Shown here one piece after another: positions 1 to 10,479 of a stretch of 64,000 nucleotides of DNA. Where the stretch lies: assembly GCA_047967505.1 (NCBI GenBank), contig CM106541.1. One strand, written 5' to 3'. Position 1 is the stretch's first letter, and the number at the start of each line of letters is the position of its first letter. A program made the translations under genes and the position numbers. A model generated the notes under the pieces. That model worked only from the letters and a program-made list of their open reading frames with translations. It did no database searches and was not told the DNA's origin. The stretch is from Dipteris shenzhenensis. Its lineage: Eukaryota; Polypodiophyta; Polypodiopsida; Gleicheniales.

Positions 1-540
1 TGAACATGTTGCAAAAAGCAAATGGTAAGGCATGCTAAAAGAAAAAAATGGCTAGTTCAAGTGCTACAAAACAAGCAGAGAATTACTACATAGCTATGAG
101 GATGCCCCCTCTTATGTTGCACTTTCATTCACAAGGGCTATGGAGGTAGCCTCTCTTTGGTCCCTTATTGATTCTTCATGTGTCTCTATTATGTGTAACC
201 TCTTGTAGTTTGATGTGTTCATTTATTGGCTTCCTTGCAAGTGGTATAAGTAGTATGTCCCTCATCTATTGGCTTCCTTGCAGTAGGTAGTATAAGTAGT
301 ATGTCGTCATCCTACAATATGTCCAATCTATAGGATTGCACCTTCACTGATGCAACAATGTGAATAGGGTGAAATGGGCCCTCTAACCTCCTTGTGCTCA
401 CATCCGGTGTCGGATCGAACTCAAACCTTGCAAGAGTTGGGAAACACTAGGGTCTAGGACCTTCACAAAGTTTGAGCCCAATAGGACACATCCATATCCT
501 AATGACCCATTCCATATTTTGCTCCTTCACTGATGCAATG
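1..540. repeat. Non-coding DNA with short direct repeats
   Basis: No gene is visible. A phrase around 'ttggcttccttgca' followed by 'tataagtagtatgtc' occurs twice with a period of 43 bases (about 226 and 269). A longer phrase beginning 'ccttcactgatgcaa' occurs near 342 and again near 523, each followed by 'gggccctct', so this end of the window is built from imperfect local duplications. The second copy runs into the 3' end of the decayed reading frame at 570-1279. Confidence 0.5.
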
Positions 541-569
541 AGGTGCATATGGTGAAAATGGGCCCTCTG

Positions 570-1279
570 ACATCCCCATGCCCACATCCAATGCCAGAAC
601 GAAAAGTTATACTATTCAGACCAGCACCCGAATTTCACATATTTTCCAAAGCAAGGTTACCTACTGCTGCATTAGGCATACCTGTTTGCATCCCTAGGGC
701 TGCTCCAACATTTGCATACATCATGTTCTATCCCATGGGCTATAAACTAGGCTAAAACCTAACTGTTTGACTAGTAGGCATACCCAAAAATTGGGCTTGT
801 GGGCTTATCATAGCCTAAAACACTGAACCACCACCAAAATAACCTAGCTAAATCAGGTTTGCCATAACTCCTTGCTGTTCAAAAACCATGGACTGAAAAT
901 TATTACCTTGAGTTGGTCTTGGAATCCTGTTAGACTGTTGCTGACCATAGGGGATTTGAGAGGGTTGATCTTGAAAAGTGACATGTGGTCGCTTGTTAGC
1001 TTCAACATCCCTATCCCCATCATCAAGCTTCCTTTTCTTCGGCTGCACATCTGAGTTCATCATCTTGTGGAAGCGAGGATCCTGTGTGAATTGCATGAAA
1101 GCACTCATGAAACTTTGCATCTGTGTCTTGAATAGTTCCACATCCTCTTGATCCGTCCGATCATCCTGATGCTCTGCCACATGCCGGGTCTCCTCTCCTG
1201 CACCCTGGTCACCACCAAGAGACTGAGACATCTGATCTTCCTCCTCAGTAAGTCTCATGGATCTCTCCCTGTGTGACAT
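570..1279 (-). pseudogene. Decayed gag-like hydrophilic protein of a minus-strand retroelement
   Basis: An ATG at 1279, just after an in-frame TAA, opens a 143-codon frame. The protein is acidic at its N-terminus (many E, D, Q), has a basic patch 'KKRKLDD', and then becomes Gln/Pro/Asn/Met-rich. The frame ends at TAG (848-850), but the same frame keeps similar Gly/Met/Asn/Gln-rich composition for about 90 more codons, broken by TAG at 815, 752, 740 and 728 and TGA at 635. All six stops are one C-to-T change away from CAG or CGA. I read this as a once longer ORF inactivated by methylation-type decay. It lies on the same strand as the primer-site-like sequence at 2669-2680, so it may be part of that element. 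No conserved domain is recognised, and gag is an inference from composition and context. Confidence 0.45.
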
Positions 1280-2235
1280 ATTTACCGATTAGTATGTTGT
1301 CTTCTTCACCTAGTCTGCTGGACTGGTTGGCACCAAGCCAACCACAGGCTCCCCTCTTGAAGAAGTTAGGTGGATCCCGACAATGGAGCCACTGAAATAA
1401 GCCTCAATAGCATAAAGGGTGGTAGGATCCACTTAATCATAGCATACATAGTAAATTGACAAGTAAATATGCACCACAAAACAAATCACACGGGAGCTAG
1501 AGCGCTCCTACTCAGAAACAAGGACATCGATTGGCCCCAAACGTTGGCACCCCTTGCGGTATTTATTTACCATTCATTTGAAGCCAAGCGGCTGATTATA
1601 AAGGTCTCTGAGAAGCTACACCACATGAAAACCAATGCTCGTAGACTCCCCGTCTAGCCCACGGTGTAATTCCCTGCTCAAATTTAAATGGTAAATAACA
1701 TCCAATCACTAGACAATCTTGTATCCTCAGCCAACCAAAGCATGAAACAAAGACCCCCATAGCATCCACTGTTTGAACCACTCTTGCAATCGCACAACCA
1801 AGTGCCCAACCAGCCAAACACGAGTGAACAACTGCAAGACAAAGCCCTCAACAGATGGACTCCGGTGCAATCAAACAACCAAACACTTCCCAATGGGTTG
1901 CCTCAAATCTATAGCCTCCCTGGCCACTGCCCAACATCATAAATTAACCCTTCTTCATGAGGAAAGAAACCCAAACACAATAACTAGCCAGCAACCAATC
2001 AGGGAACGGCAAAAGCAGGCAAAGACAAGCCTTCTTCTACCTGGAATCCATAGAAGAAAGGTTACCCTAGCTAGAAAACCGTAGATCATGTGGAGATAAG
2101 TTGATTATGCTCTGGCATAGCCATAAGAGCAGTTTAGAAGCAAACACCCATGCTTGGAAAGTTACCAAAATCAGTTGCAACACCCGAAAGCCTCTAGAAA
2201 TCAAATCACAATCTTCCCTACACAGCATAGACAGC
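1280..2235. other. No recognisable gene
   Basis: About 950 bases of unique-looking AT-rich sequence. Short open frames occur on both strands but none shows protein-like composition or a motif. If the minus-strand element starting near 2682 is real, this is decayed internal sequence between its 5' end and the gag-like frame at 570-1279. Confidence 0.4.
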
Positions 2236-2668
2236 CTAGAAACAAATTGTATTTTCCTTGGGACAGCTTGGACAGACTGGAAACTCCTGAAAACAAATCG
2301 CAATTCCTGTAGCATCCTGGAAACACCTAGAAATAGAACCAGAACAGGTCGCAGCTAAGATCATTGCACGTTTAGAAATTTTGGCAGTGTCACCTAATAA
2401 TGGCTTAATCCAACTCTGATGTTGGAGTTTCATAGCAATGACTTGGGACTTTTGATCAGGGGATATCCCAGTTCCACTAATGTAAGAATCATCTGATCTG
2501 AGTAGTTCAAAAATCTGGCCCTCTAGTAGCCTGGTGTGCGGTAGAGCAAAATGTAGAATACTTCTGGTGATAAAAATTTGTACAGAGGTAGCCCTTGGCT
2601 TCAAGATAGTGTGATCCAATTTTCAGAAACCAAATAGCAAGATTTTCCCACAAAGTCCATTGAAAAGT
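2236..2668 (-). pseudogene. Decayed reading frame just downstream of a tRNA primer site
   Basis: Reading leftward from the primer-like site at 2669-2680, one frame begins at an ATG near 2660 and reads as plausible protein for about 90 codons with TGA, TAG and TGA interruptions, again each one C-to-T step from CGA or CAG. A different frame (2619 to 2236) is open for 127 codons. I do not recognise either product. Position immediately after a primer site suggests the 5' internal region of an LTR element; function cannot be assigned. Confidence 0.3.
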
Positions 2669-2680
2669 GCTTTGATACCA
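2669..2680 (-). other. Candidate tRNA-iMet primer binding site (TGGTATCAAAGC)
   Basis: On the minus strand the sequence reads TGGTATCAAAGC, a one-base variant of the plant initiator-Met primer site TGGTATCAGAGC. One base separates it from 'CTCTACA', the expected CA-type end of an LTR whose plus-strand start would be TG at 2682. This defines a minus-strand LTR element with internal sequence to the left. Confidence 0.55.
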
Positions 2681-2681
2681 C

Positions 2682-3424
2682 TGTAGAGAAGCTAGCCAAT
2701 TGCCTGCTATTTTACTCTAGTTTCTCAAAGGCTCATCCTAACTCTATGTAGATTGCATGATATTGAGGTAAACACAGATTCTATTGGATGTTTTGGAGAG
2801 CTCTCGGAGTTCCCTGCTGCTACATAGATGATTTTATGCTAAAATTAGAAAAAAATCATTCTAATGACCTGTGCATTCACCTGATAGAATTAATGCTGCT
2901 AGGAGCTTTGCTTGTGTTCTTGGATAAATATAGCCCATTAGCACAACAATCTTCTCAGTGATGTTGGTTGGCTTCACAGGATGTCGGCTTCAATCTTTCT
3001 TTCCTTTACATGTTGTGAAATCTTCTTTGCTAGAACAGAGAAGACCAGACAAGACATATCCTCCAAAAAACTTCTACACCCAATGGTGTATTTGTATGAA
3101 GAGCAATTGTGCTCGGAATGGTGTAGGAATTGAACAATTGGATCAAAACTAGATTATAAGTGGATTGCTTTTAGAATTGGAATTGACTATCCAACCTTGT
3201 CTTGAACAAGTTTAATTATTTGTTGGGGCTTTCCTCCTCATTTCTCTGATTTATTCATCATTCAAACCAAGAGGCACTCCTTGCTTCACTGCCAATTGCT
3301 CTAGAATCATCTTCTGTCGTGTATTCATTAAAATTATCTAGGAATTGCAGGGCGACATATCATCTTCGAATTTTTGCATCTGCCCTTCATTTCATGGAGG
3401 CCTCCAATTCTTTTGTCAATTCTT
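2682..3424 (-). repeat. LTR-like region and first copy (A0) of a dispersed repeat
   Basis: The sequence starts TG next to a primer site. From about 2745 it matches 44033-44800 in direct orientation, with the same phrases ('tgcatgatattgagg', 'ggagagctctcggagttcc', 'cttctcagtgatgttggttgg'). From about 3130 it also matches 33700-34015, so three copies exist in the window. The similarity stops abruptly at 'caattctt' near 3424, after which the other two copies continue together. Copies differ by substitutions and small indels, so they are not recent. Confidence 0.55.
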
Positions 3425-3529
3425 ATTGCAGTGTGCGAGGGTGGTAGCAAGCTAAGGGTGTCCACTTTTTGACCACTCCAGGCAAAGTGTGACACCTCCA
3501 ACTCACAAATACAAAGGATTGCACTACCT

Positions 3530-4315
3530 CGATCTTGGTATTGCATGCAATCGAGCTTCAACACGTGGAGGTTCGGGAGTTGACGAGTGGAGGTTTGGGA
3601 GGATCAATAAGCTCGATTGTGGTATTGTGCAGAAATCATAGCTTAGCAAATAAACCTTGAATGTGATGATGTGTCATCCAGCGTGCCTACCTCGTTCAAG
3701 GTGTGTGGCAACCTACGTGTACATCCAAAAACCTCGATCGAGGTATCTAGGCACAGCACTCTGGACACCCATGGCAGCACCAATGGTAGTGAGTTGGCAA
3801 GTCAAATACCACGATCAAGGTATTTCATACCATGATCGTGGTATTTCCCACCTCAATGATGGTATTTAATACCTCAATCGTGGTATTTCATACCGTATGC
3901 ATGGATAACACATCTTGCGCTCATGGCAATGAGTTGTCATTCCAATTACCTCGAACGAGGTATGTTGACGTGGCATATGTTCAGCATTTGGCAAGGAAAA
4001 TCCTACATGGTATGCTTGCGTGGTCATAGAAGTACCTCGATCGAGGTAAGTTGGCATGCTAAGTTGGCAGAGAAAACCTCGATCATGGTCGTTTCATGGA
4101 TCCTTCACATGCATAGGTGTTGCATGTAGACCTCGATCAAGGTATGGTTCTTCATGCCTCACATGCATTTGTGTGTGAAGGAACCTCGATCGTGGTATGT
4201 TCATACATCCCTCACATGCATGGATGTCACATCAAATCCGTAAGCCATTGTGATTACCATGAGGAGGCTGACACGTGTCCGAAGTTTAGTCCAAAACCAG
4301 GATCGAGGTGGTAAT
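3530..4315. other. Cluster of about a dozen 14-bp palindromes (ACCTCGATCGAGGT type)
   Basis: The perfect palindrome ACCTCGATCGAGGT appears at about 3732 and 4033. Close variants appear throughout, for example CCACGATCAAGGT, ACCATGATCGTGGT, ACCTCAATCGTGGT, ACCTCGAACGAGGT, ACCTCGATCATGGT, ACCTCGATCAAGGT and ACCTCGATCGTGGT, usually followed by 'at'. Spacing is irregular (roughly 15-100 bases) and the intervening sequence is not itself repeated. Short open frames here are incidental. The arrangement resembles a dense array of dimeric protein-binding sites, as in an LTR U3 region, but no LTR boundary or TATA box was identified. Confidence 0.6.
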
Positions 4316-4489
4316 TGCAACTTTTTGACGAAAATTGTTGACAGACATCTCGGATGGACATGGCGAGTGGAGGCAATCCGGATGCAGGGCAACGTGACAA
4401 TGCGAGGGGCACCCGAAGATTCCAAGTTGGCCCTTGTGTATAATGTGTTTGAATAGGGTGCTTCCTTCTATTTTTTGACGATGAGACCC

Positions 4490-4860
4490 AGGGTGGCTGA
4501 AGGAAGGGGGAGGGGAAGGGAGTGGGGAGGGAGGTGGAGGCGTATGGAGGGAAGTGGAGGTGTATGGAGGGAGGCGTAGGGAGTGGGGAGGGAGGTGGAG
4601 TCGTATGGAGGGTGGCCGAGGTAAGGGGAAGGCAGAGGGAGTATGGAGGGAGGTGGAGGCATAGGGAGGGTGGCTGAGGGAAGGGAGAGGTGGAGGGAAT
4701 GGGGAGGGAGGTAGAGGCGGAGGGAGGGTGGCTGAGGGAAGGGGGAGGCAGAGAAAGTGGGGAGGGAGGGTGGTGGAGGGAGGTGGAGGCATGGGGGGGG
4801 GAGAGGCAGATGGAGGTAGGGATGTGGAGGTGGAGGTGGAGGTAGGGGGGGGAGCGAGAG
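4490..4860. repeat. Purine-rich G-run minisatellite
   Basis: About 370 bases almost purely G and A on the plus strand, built from variants of 'gggaggtggaggcgtatgga' and 'ggtggctgagggaagggg'. Runs of GGG and GGGG recur every few bases, so quadruplex or triplex formation is plausible. Long Pro/Ser/Leu-rich frames on the minus strand are artefacts of this composition. Confidence 0.8.
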
Positions 4861-4869
4861 GCATGCATT

Positions 4870-6590
4870 GGGGCGAATTCTGGGTGGAAATCCCAATTGT
4901 TGGGGGTGTTTGCATGTCCACTTGCTAGGCTATGCTGTTACGATGCATGCACTCACCAAAATGCATGTTATCATATTGACTGTTATCAATCGACTCACCA
5001 AAATGCTATTATCAACAAATGCATGGGCAACCATATCGATCAATGGATACCACTTGCTTGTAGGTTTGGGCATCAGTTTTATTTTTTGCATGTTAATGTT
5101 GCATTTTTTGTGTCCTCGTTTGGGAATTGTAAGCTTAATCTTCATGCTACAAATTCAAATCCCAATGGCACTCTATGCTCTTATTTCTAGTAAGTGAAAT
5201 TTTCATTCTCGAAAGGGCGTAAAGACACTGAATAATATCCAAGTTTAGATAGTTTAATTTGGTTCTCTTATAATGTATGATTTGATAAGGTTCGTAAGCG
5301 TAGACTTCCATGGTATATGATAACAAATACATAGTCTTCTGCGAACTTTTCTTCATAGCTAGAAATTTTATAGAACCAGATCAAGTATAATGGTGACGAG
5401 AGTGGGTTGTGTCTTTTCAAAGCATCCTTGTGTACCCCAATGAAGTGACAACATCCTTGTGTACCCTAATGAAGTGATGTATACTAATAGTAATGGTGAG
5501 AAACATTATCCAAAAAAGATCTAAAAATGTGTGCAGAGGGTTTCTCTCATTTGCTTAAAAAGAAATGTAGAGGGTTGTTTTGTTGGATAGTTATCTCTTC
5601 TCATGTCTGTCTGTTATAAAATTTGGAACTAGTGAACATGAGATTTTGAGATGTACATTAGTCTTTGGAATTTGTTAAGCATAGAGCTTAAGTTATGATG
5701 TTTAAGAAGTCAACGAGTCTGTTGGATGGTATAGTGATGGGAATGAGCTTTTATAATGGATTGTATGTGAGTCTCTGGGTTTGGTTTCTTTCTCTCAAGA
5801 ATTTCAATGCCATAGTTTATGCATCTTTGCATTAGCATAATGTAAGGAGTCAAGTGACACTTGACTACTCACATTAACAAATAGACTCACCTAATACAAT
5901 GGTAGAACCCAATTCACCTCGTTGAATAGCGGCCAACACATTTTACAGGTTTAGTAGATAATTTTCATAGAGGCAATAGCTATCGAGCTATTCATCCAAG
6001 AGCAATAAACTTTCAAAGTCAATAAAGAAATCATTATACCCTTCAACAGGATTTTGCTTTTTTTCACTTGTATTATCACTTTCATTTGAGGTAGAAAAAT
6101 GTAAAAATGAAAGAATTATCGGCAGACATTATGGAGAGATAGAAGAATAGTTACACTTGATGATAGTCATGGATAGAAACATGTAGAATACCCCAAAACA
6201 TGTAGCAAAGACTTGGTCCTCTAGGGATGCCAATGTTGTTGTTTTTTTTTTCTACCCCAAGTATATGATCCTACATGCAAATGCATTTATTACTTCATTA
6301 TCCTACATGCAAATGCATTATTAATTCATTATCCTAAATGCTCATCTTAAGTTTAAGTAGATCAATCCTTTGACTCTTCTCATCATCATGCAATTGTGTA
6401 TTCCATTCTTTTCTAGATGACGAGTCACTTTTGTAGCCTTCATTCGAGTTTCCTCCACTTTGTAGCCTTCACTTTTTTTTTAAATAGTGTTTTGTAGCAG
6501 TCCCCTCCTTGCTAGTTATAAAGTGACCACACTTCATCTATGGTACCCCTTGATTTAATGTTCTCATAATCTTTCCTAAGTTCTATATCC
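4870..6590. other. AT-rich DNA without a recognisable gene
   Basis: Small local duplications are visible ('ctcaccaaaatgc' at about 4953 and 4994; 'catccttgtgtacccyaatgaagtga' at about 5425 and 5452; 'atcctacatgcaaatgcatt' at about 6268 and 6299). No conserved protein, splice structure or RNA gene was found on either strand. Confidence 0.5.
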
Positions 6591-6595
6591 TACAA

Positions 6596-7140
6596 ATTAC
6601 TTCTTTTTCAAATCCCAATTCTTTTTATTTTCTTTGATATTCCCTTTATTTTGTATCTCGAATAATGTAACTATTATTTTTCCTATCACGTTTACTAGCC
6701 TATTTTGTTCTTTAATTGTCTAACCTCTTTTTTTTAATAAACCTTTTTCCTTTTGTTTTCTTATTCTTCTTTTCTAACCCTTTTTTTATATAAATATTAC
6801 CTAATCTCTATTCTTAAATTATTTTCTTTTAATCCTTCTTTTTATTTTAAGCTCTATGTTTTAAGTTCTTTTTATTCTATCTTTTCCTCTTATTATTTTC
6901 TCCATTTAAAAAAAAATCTTTTATCTCTATATATTTTTTTAAATACGTAAAAATTGCAAGGTAAGGAATTAGAGGGAACTAAGGGAAAAGAAGGGGGAAA
7001 ATGAGGAACTAGAGGGACTTAGAGGAGAGGGGACTAACTAAGGAGAGGGGAGGTAAGAGAACTAAGGAGAGGAACTAGGGAGAGGGAACCAAAGAGAGGA
7101 ACTAGGGAGAGGAAACTAAGGAGAGGAAAGAGGGGGGTTT
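6596..7140. repeat. T-rich tract followed by purine minisatellite
   Basis: From 6596 to about 6950 the plus strand is extremely T-rich (tttttattt type). From about 6960 to 7140 it switches to purine-rich repeats of the 'aactaaggagaggggaggt' type ('gaggaactagggagagg' recurs). The abrupt strand-composition switch suggests simple-sequence expansion, not coding DNA. Confidence 0.7.
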
Positions 7141-7159
7141 GAAATACGAGGGAAAGCGG

Positions 7160-7440
7160 GGGGGTCTTAATGGTGTGGCTGAGGCGGTGCATTTTCCAGC
7201 GTGGCTCGCGGATGCACACGGCTGCAGACGGGCTGGCAGAAGAGGCTATGTGCTGGCGACGGGCGACACGTGACAGGACAGAGGCAGACGCACGGCTAAC
7301 GGCGGCAGCCCGCTACAAGTGGCGGCTTGCAGAGCTGAGGCGGTCTGTGGGTTTCGCGGCACTGTACACGTGGCAGTGCGCCACAAAGTGCCACGCGGCC
7401 AAGCCTATGGAACGGTGGGGGCTTACAAGCCTTTTTAGCC
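7160..7440 (+). other. GC-rich island with short open frame
   Basis: About 280 bases are strongly GC-rich against AT-rich flanks. A 92-codon frame (7170-7448) is rich in Arg, Ala, Trp and Cys, which is what random GC-rich DNA gives, and no motif is seen. Two CACGTG cores (about 7269 and 7368) are G-box-like. It could be part of the leader of the minus-strand LTR element whose primer site is at 7741. No function is assigned. Confidence 0.3.
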
Positions 7441-7740
7441 TCCCCTAATTTAAGACGGGAGGCAGACGTCTGGCATCTGTTGGGCAGCGTACCGCATGTG
7501 CCACACAGCGCATAGGCTGCCCAGTGCCCAACGCCATGTTCGAATTTTGTCTTTTCACTCGTTTTATCTCTTCTCTACTATCCCTCTCTCTAATTACAGT
7601 CCGAAATGAATTCAATGAGAATGGGATAACAAGGAGCCCCTGGTAATCTCGTTGTCTCTTTGTGTCTTCGACGATGTCACACTGATGTCGACTTTTGTAA
7701 TAGCTTCCACATGGCAGGTCCACACAGTCAGAGAATCACT

Positions 7741-8095
7741 TCTCTGATACCACTTGTCACGTACCGGTTGGAGGATACATAAATGGAGAAGCATTGGCCC
7801 TCCAAATGGGGTAAGTTTTGCTATTGACAACTCTAGAATGCTCATGCAATCCACAAACCACATATGAATGCATAATGCCTCCTACACACATTCCATGCAT
7901 ACGAGACGTCACAACCTCTCATGCCTCTTGGGATCCATCCCTTGGGCATGTGTGAGTGCACCATTTATATTAATCAATTAACATATCCAATACATATGGT
8001 ATTTAGCCATTTAAACCTACCTAGCCTACCTACTAATTATTACATTTGATCACGCTAGCCTAATACATTCTAGACTACAAAATCGTGTCATGACA
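7741..8095 (-). mobile_element. 5' LTR and primer site of a minus-strand LTR retroelement
   Basis: On the minus strand TGGTATCAGAGA (7741-7752) follows the end of a candidate LTR that on the plus strand runs from TGTCACG (7755) to CATGACA (8095), 341 bases with TG/CA ends and short inverted termini. Internal sequence lies to the left. A 92-codon frame on that strand (7445-7723) starts close to the primer site but resembles no known gag. No second LTR or target duplication was found, so boundaries are tentative. Confidence 0.45.
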
Positions 8096-8261
8096 AATTT
8101 GTGTTAGTGCTTGAAATTATGGAGCTGTGAATCCAAATTCATGTAGATCACCTTTGGGTTTTACACCCGAGCATGCATGTGTATGTGGGTAGACACATGC
8201 AAACGTACATTTGCATCTTGAATTAGTGACCTTAGGCATATGTGTTTATTTGTGCAGACCT

Positions 8262-8598
8262 GACGTAGCTCTCGCCACTGTACACCAGCAGATTGAGATT
8301 TTGAGAGTCGAGATGAGGACTCTGCAGGACGTTGGGTCTCCCTCTTTTGGTCGCATGTGTGGATGCAGTCATTGATGGTCTACGTCGACTAGGTGGTTAT
8401 GAGGACCTTCAGCAGACGTTTCAGTCGCAGGTAGAGGACAAGGCAGGAGGTTCGGGCATGGATTGGAGAGCCATACATGCCCTATTTGAGCGTGATTCTC
8501 CTTATAGGGCGATCTACTTTTTTGGGATGGTCAGACATCATTTGAGCGACCTCGTTCAAGACAGCCTTTTCACATATTGCGGTGTACGCAATATGTGA
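8262..8598 (+). pseudogene. Unrecognised coding remnant, two frames joined by one shift
   Basis: A pyrimidine-rich stretch ends in 'ttgtgcag' (8262), a good splice acceptor. One frame then reads as an amphipathic helix ('ALATVHQQIEILRVEMRTLQD'-like) to about 8330. The +1 frame continues from there for 88 codons, ending at 8598 with 'LRRLGGYEDLQQTF' and 'MDWRAIHALFERD'. The two together look like one protein with a single frameshift. The last codons run into an 18-bp inverted repeat (8563-8605). No family is recognised. Confidence 0.35.
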
Positions 8599-8605
8599 AA
8601 AGGCT
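8563..8605. repeat. Perfect 18-bp inverted repeat with 7-base loop
   Basis: Arms at 8563-8580 (AGCCTTTTCACATATTGC) and 8588-8605 (GCAATATGTGAAAAGGCT) are exactly complementary around the loop ggtgtac. It overlaps the end of the coding remnant, so it is either a post-decay inverted duplication or a terminator-like hairpin. Confidence 0.85.
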
Positions 8606-8849
8606 TGGAAAGGTAGGCTTGGTAGATCACCAATCCTAGTGGCCACCATTTGGGGGGTGGCATGGTGCACATGTGGAAGGCTAACTCATTAGACAGCTCA
8701 TCTAAATTGCGTCATCATCCCGCCATGTAAGCAAGTTTGACTATGGTCACTCATGCCACCTCCCCACCGCTTGCCACCTCATGCATGAAAGATGCAATCT
8801 TTGCAATAATCAATAGCCACAAATGGTGCTTGGATATCAGAAACATCAT

Positions 8850-9683
8850 TCACTCCATTACTTTGACATGCCTAGAATCATTGACTTGAATCGAATAAGA
8901 GATGTACCCCAAACCTTTCTTGTTGTATGGATTCCTGTAGCTAGACTCCTCAAAGATTGCATTTGGGTGGATTATCTCTTGCTTCCACATAACATCAATT
9001 GCAAAAGACCGTGAAAATGCAAAGCGTGCACACTCATCATATGACTCTTCATCATCTTCCTTTGGATAATAATCATCTTCCAAATCGTTGTCATCACTTG
9101 GTGGATCACTTAATTGTTATTCCATTTGTTGATGAAGAAATCAAGAACCTATAGGCATTGGATAGTCTTCATACAATCATTTCTGGCTTTCAGACCTTGT
9201 AGTATTTCTTTCTGATTGATTGGACTTGCTGTTTGATTGTTTGGGCTGCTTGCGATCGGATGTTATTGGACTATTGTCCAACTGTTTGAATTGGATGTCC
9301 AATTGGATCTTATATGAAACATTTACATCTATTTGATTATGGTCAGAAATAGTTGAATTATCATTGAAAATCTTACCACCATCTTCGGAATCGAGAAGGT
9401 CAAAAATATGTTGATTAGACCTCCGATCACCTCTGTGGAATTTAGTATGCCAAGCTTTTGCCTTCTCAAGTATAGTTGGATATTTGTCAAGTTTATCTAA
9501 TAGTTTCCTGATCATTCCATCAAACTTTGCCTCACATAAAGCAGGAAGGATCTTATAGAACTTGTCATTAAAAAGTGATGGACAATATTTCCTCTGGTGA
9601 CCATGTTGCTTGCAATGCTTGCACAAATTTAGATAACAATCTTTTTCCATATGATGAGAATTTTGAGTCATCAAACAATGCAT
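8850..9683 (-). pseudogene. Zinc-knuckle gag-like protein, copy B1
   Basis: The minus-strand frame 9683-9177 (168 codons) opens with two zinc-knuckle units. The second is canonical C-X2-C-X4-H-X4-C ('CKHCKQHGHQRKYC'). The first keeps the spacing but has Thr in place of the second Cys ('CLMTQNSHHMEKDC'). A helical basic region ('RKLLDKLDKYPTILEKAKAWHTKF') and a Ser/Asn/Gln-rich tail follow. After a break, the frame at 9083-8850 is acidic and then reads 'FAIDVMWKQEIIHPNAIFEE', matching the same section of copy B2 (42275-43289). Tandem knuckles are typical of retroelement Gag nucleocapsid regions, but here they sit at the N-terminus and no capsid domain precedes them. The family is otherwise unrecognised. 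Confidence 0.55.
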
Positions 9684-9689
9684 CCTCTG

Positions 9690-10330
9690 ACAGTTCTTTG
9701 CTTTGACTTTGCCAGGATAGGATCAAAAAGTGAGAAACTTGTTTTTGAGATAAATGTACCTAAAATACATGCTTCTCAGACTTTAGGATTTTACATTTGG
9801 ATTGTTGTCTTCAGACAACTGTACTTAAGTCGGACCTTAATCCGCCAAGCAAATCATATCCTAGTCAGGATTTGAGAACATATAGTAAGAGTTGATACAA
9901 TGTAGAATCATGTTGTCAAGTCGGATTATGAAGAACATATCAGAAATAGGAGAACCACCTTGGTCAGACTTCTGTCGGGGTGCAGTAGGTCGGACTGTCA
10001 AAACAACATTGCATAGCTTTAAGCATCACCACACAAGCTCCAACCCTTTCTCAACAGACCTTCTTTCGTTCTAAAGAACAACCCCATTGTACCTTTTAAT
10101 CGCAACAATCTATCAAATCTACTGTCAAAATAGCATTGCATAGCTTTAAGCATCACCATGAGCTCCAACCCTTCTCAACAAATCTTCTTTCGTTCCAAAG
10201 AATAACCCCATTGTACCTCTTAATCGCAACAATCTATCAAATCTGAAGGCTCCAACCTATGTTCAAAGGCTCATCCTGACTTAGCAATTTTCCTCGCTCA
10301 TCCTTCACTTCAAGTATGAGTTATTGTTTC
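9690..10330 (-). repeat. 5' non-coding part of the B family with internal tandem duplication
   Basis: The sequence upstream of the B1 frame matches 43300-43970 (B2), 47220-47510 (B3) and, inverted, 51285-51690. Within B1 a 127-base segment starting around 'tgtcaaaacaacattgcatag' is duplicated in tandem (about 10007 and 10134); the other copies have it once. Recurrent 'gtcgga', 'gtcaga' and 'gtccaa' hexamers dot the region. Being next to the first codon of the gag-like frame, it may be an LTR or leader, but no TG/CA ends or primer site were found. Confidence 0.5.
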
Positions 10331-10479
10331 CAAAAGCATCTTTAACCCATTAACCACGGACAAACCAAAAAAGAAGCAAGGACAAGTGGTAGCTTGGAGG
10401 CCAAGAGAATGCCATGTGTCCAAACTTTGTGGATTCTTTGCTAGCATTTTGGAAAGCGTTTGGAATTGAAGCGCTTCCT

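Noticed and set aside
3530-4315. CRISPR-like array
   Set aside because: Sites are 14-bp palindromes with irregular spacing and no constant-length spacers, and the window is eukaryotic.
4254-4921. Long Pro/Ser/Leu-rich open frames of 140-211 codons on the minus strand
   Set aside because: They translate a G/A-rich simple-sequence tract. All three frames are open, composition changes predictably with frame, and no domain is present.
7170-7448. Real gene in the GC-rich island
   Set aside because: Amino-acid composition is that of random GC-rich DNA and no conserved segment or splice structure was seen.
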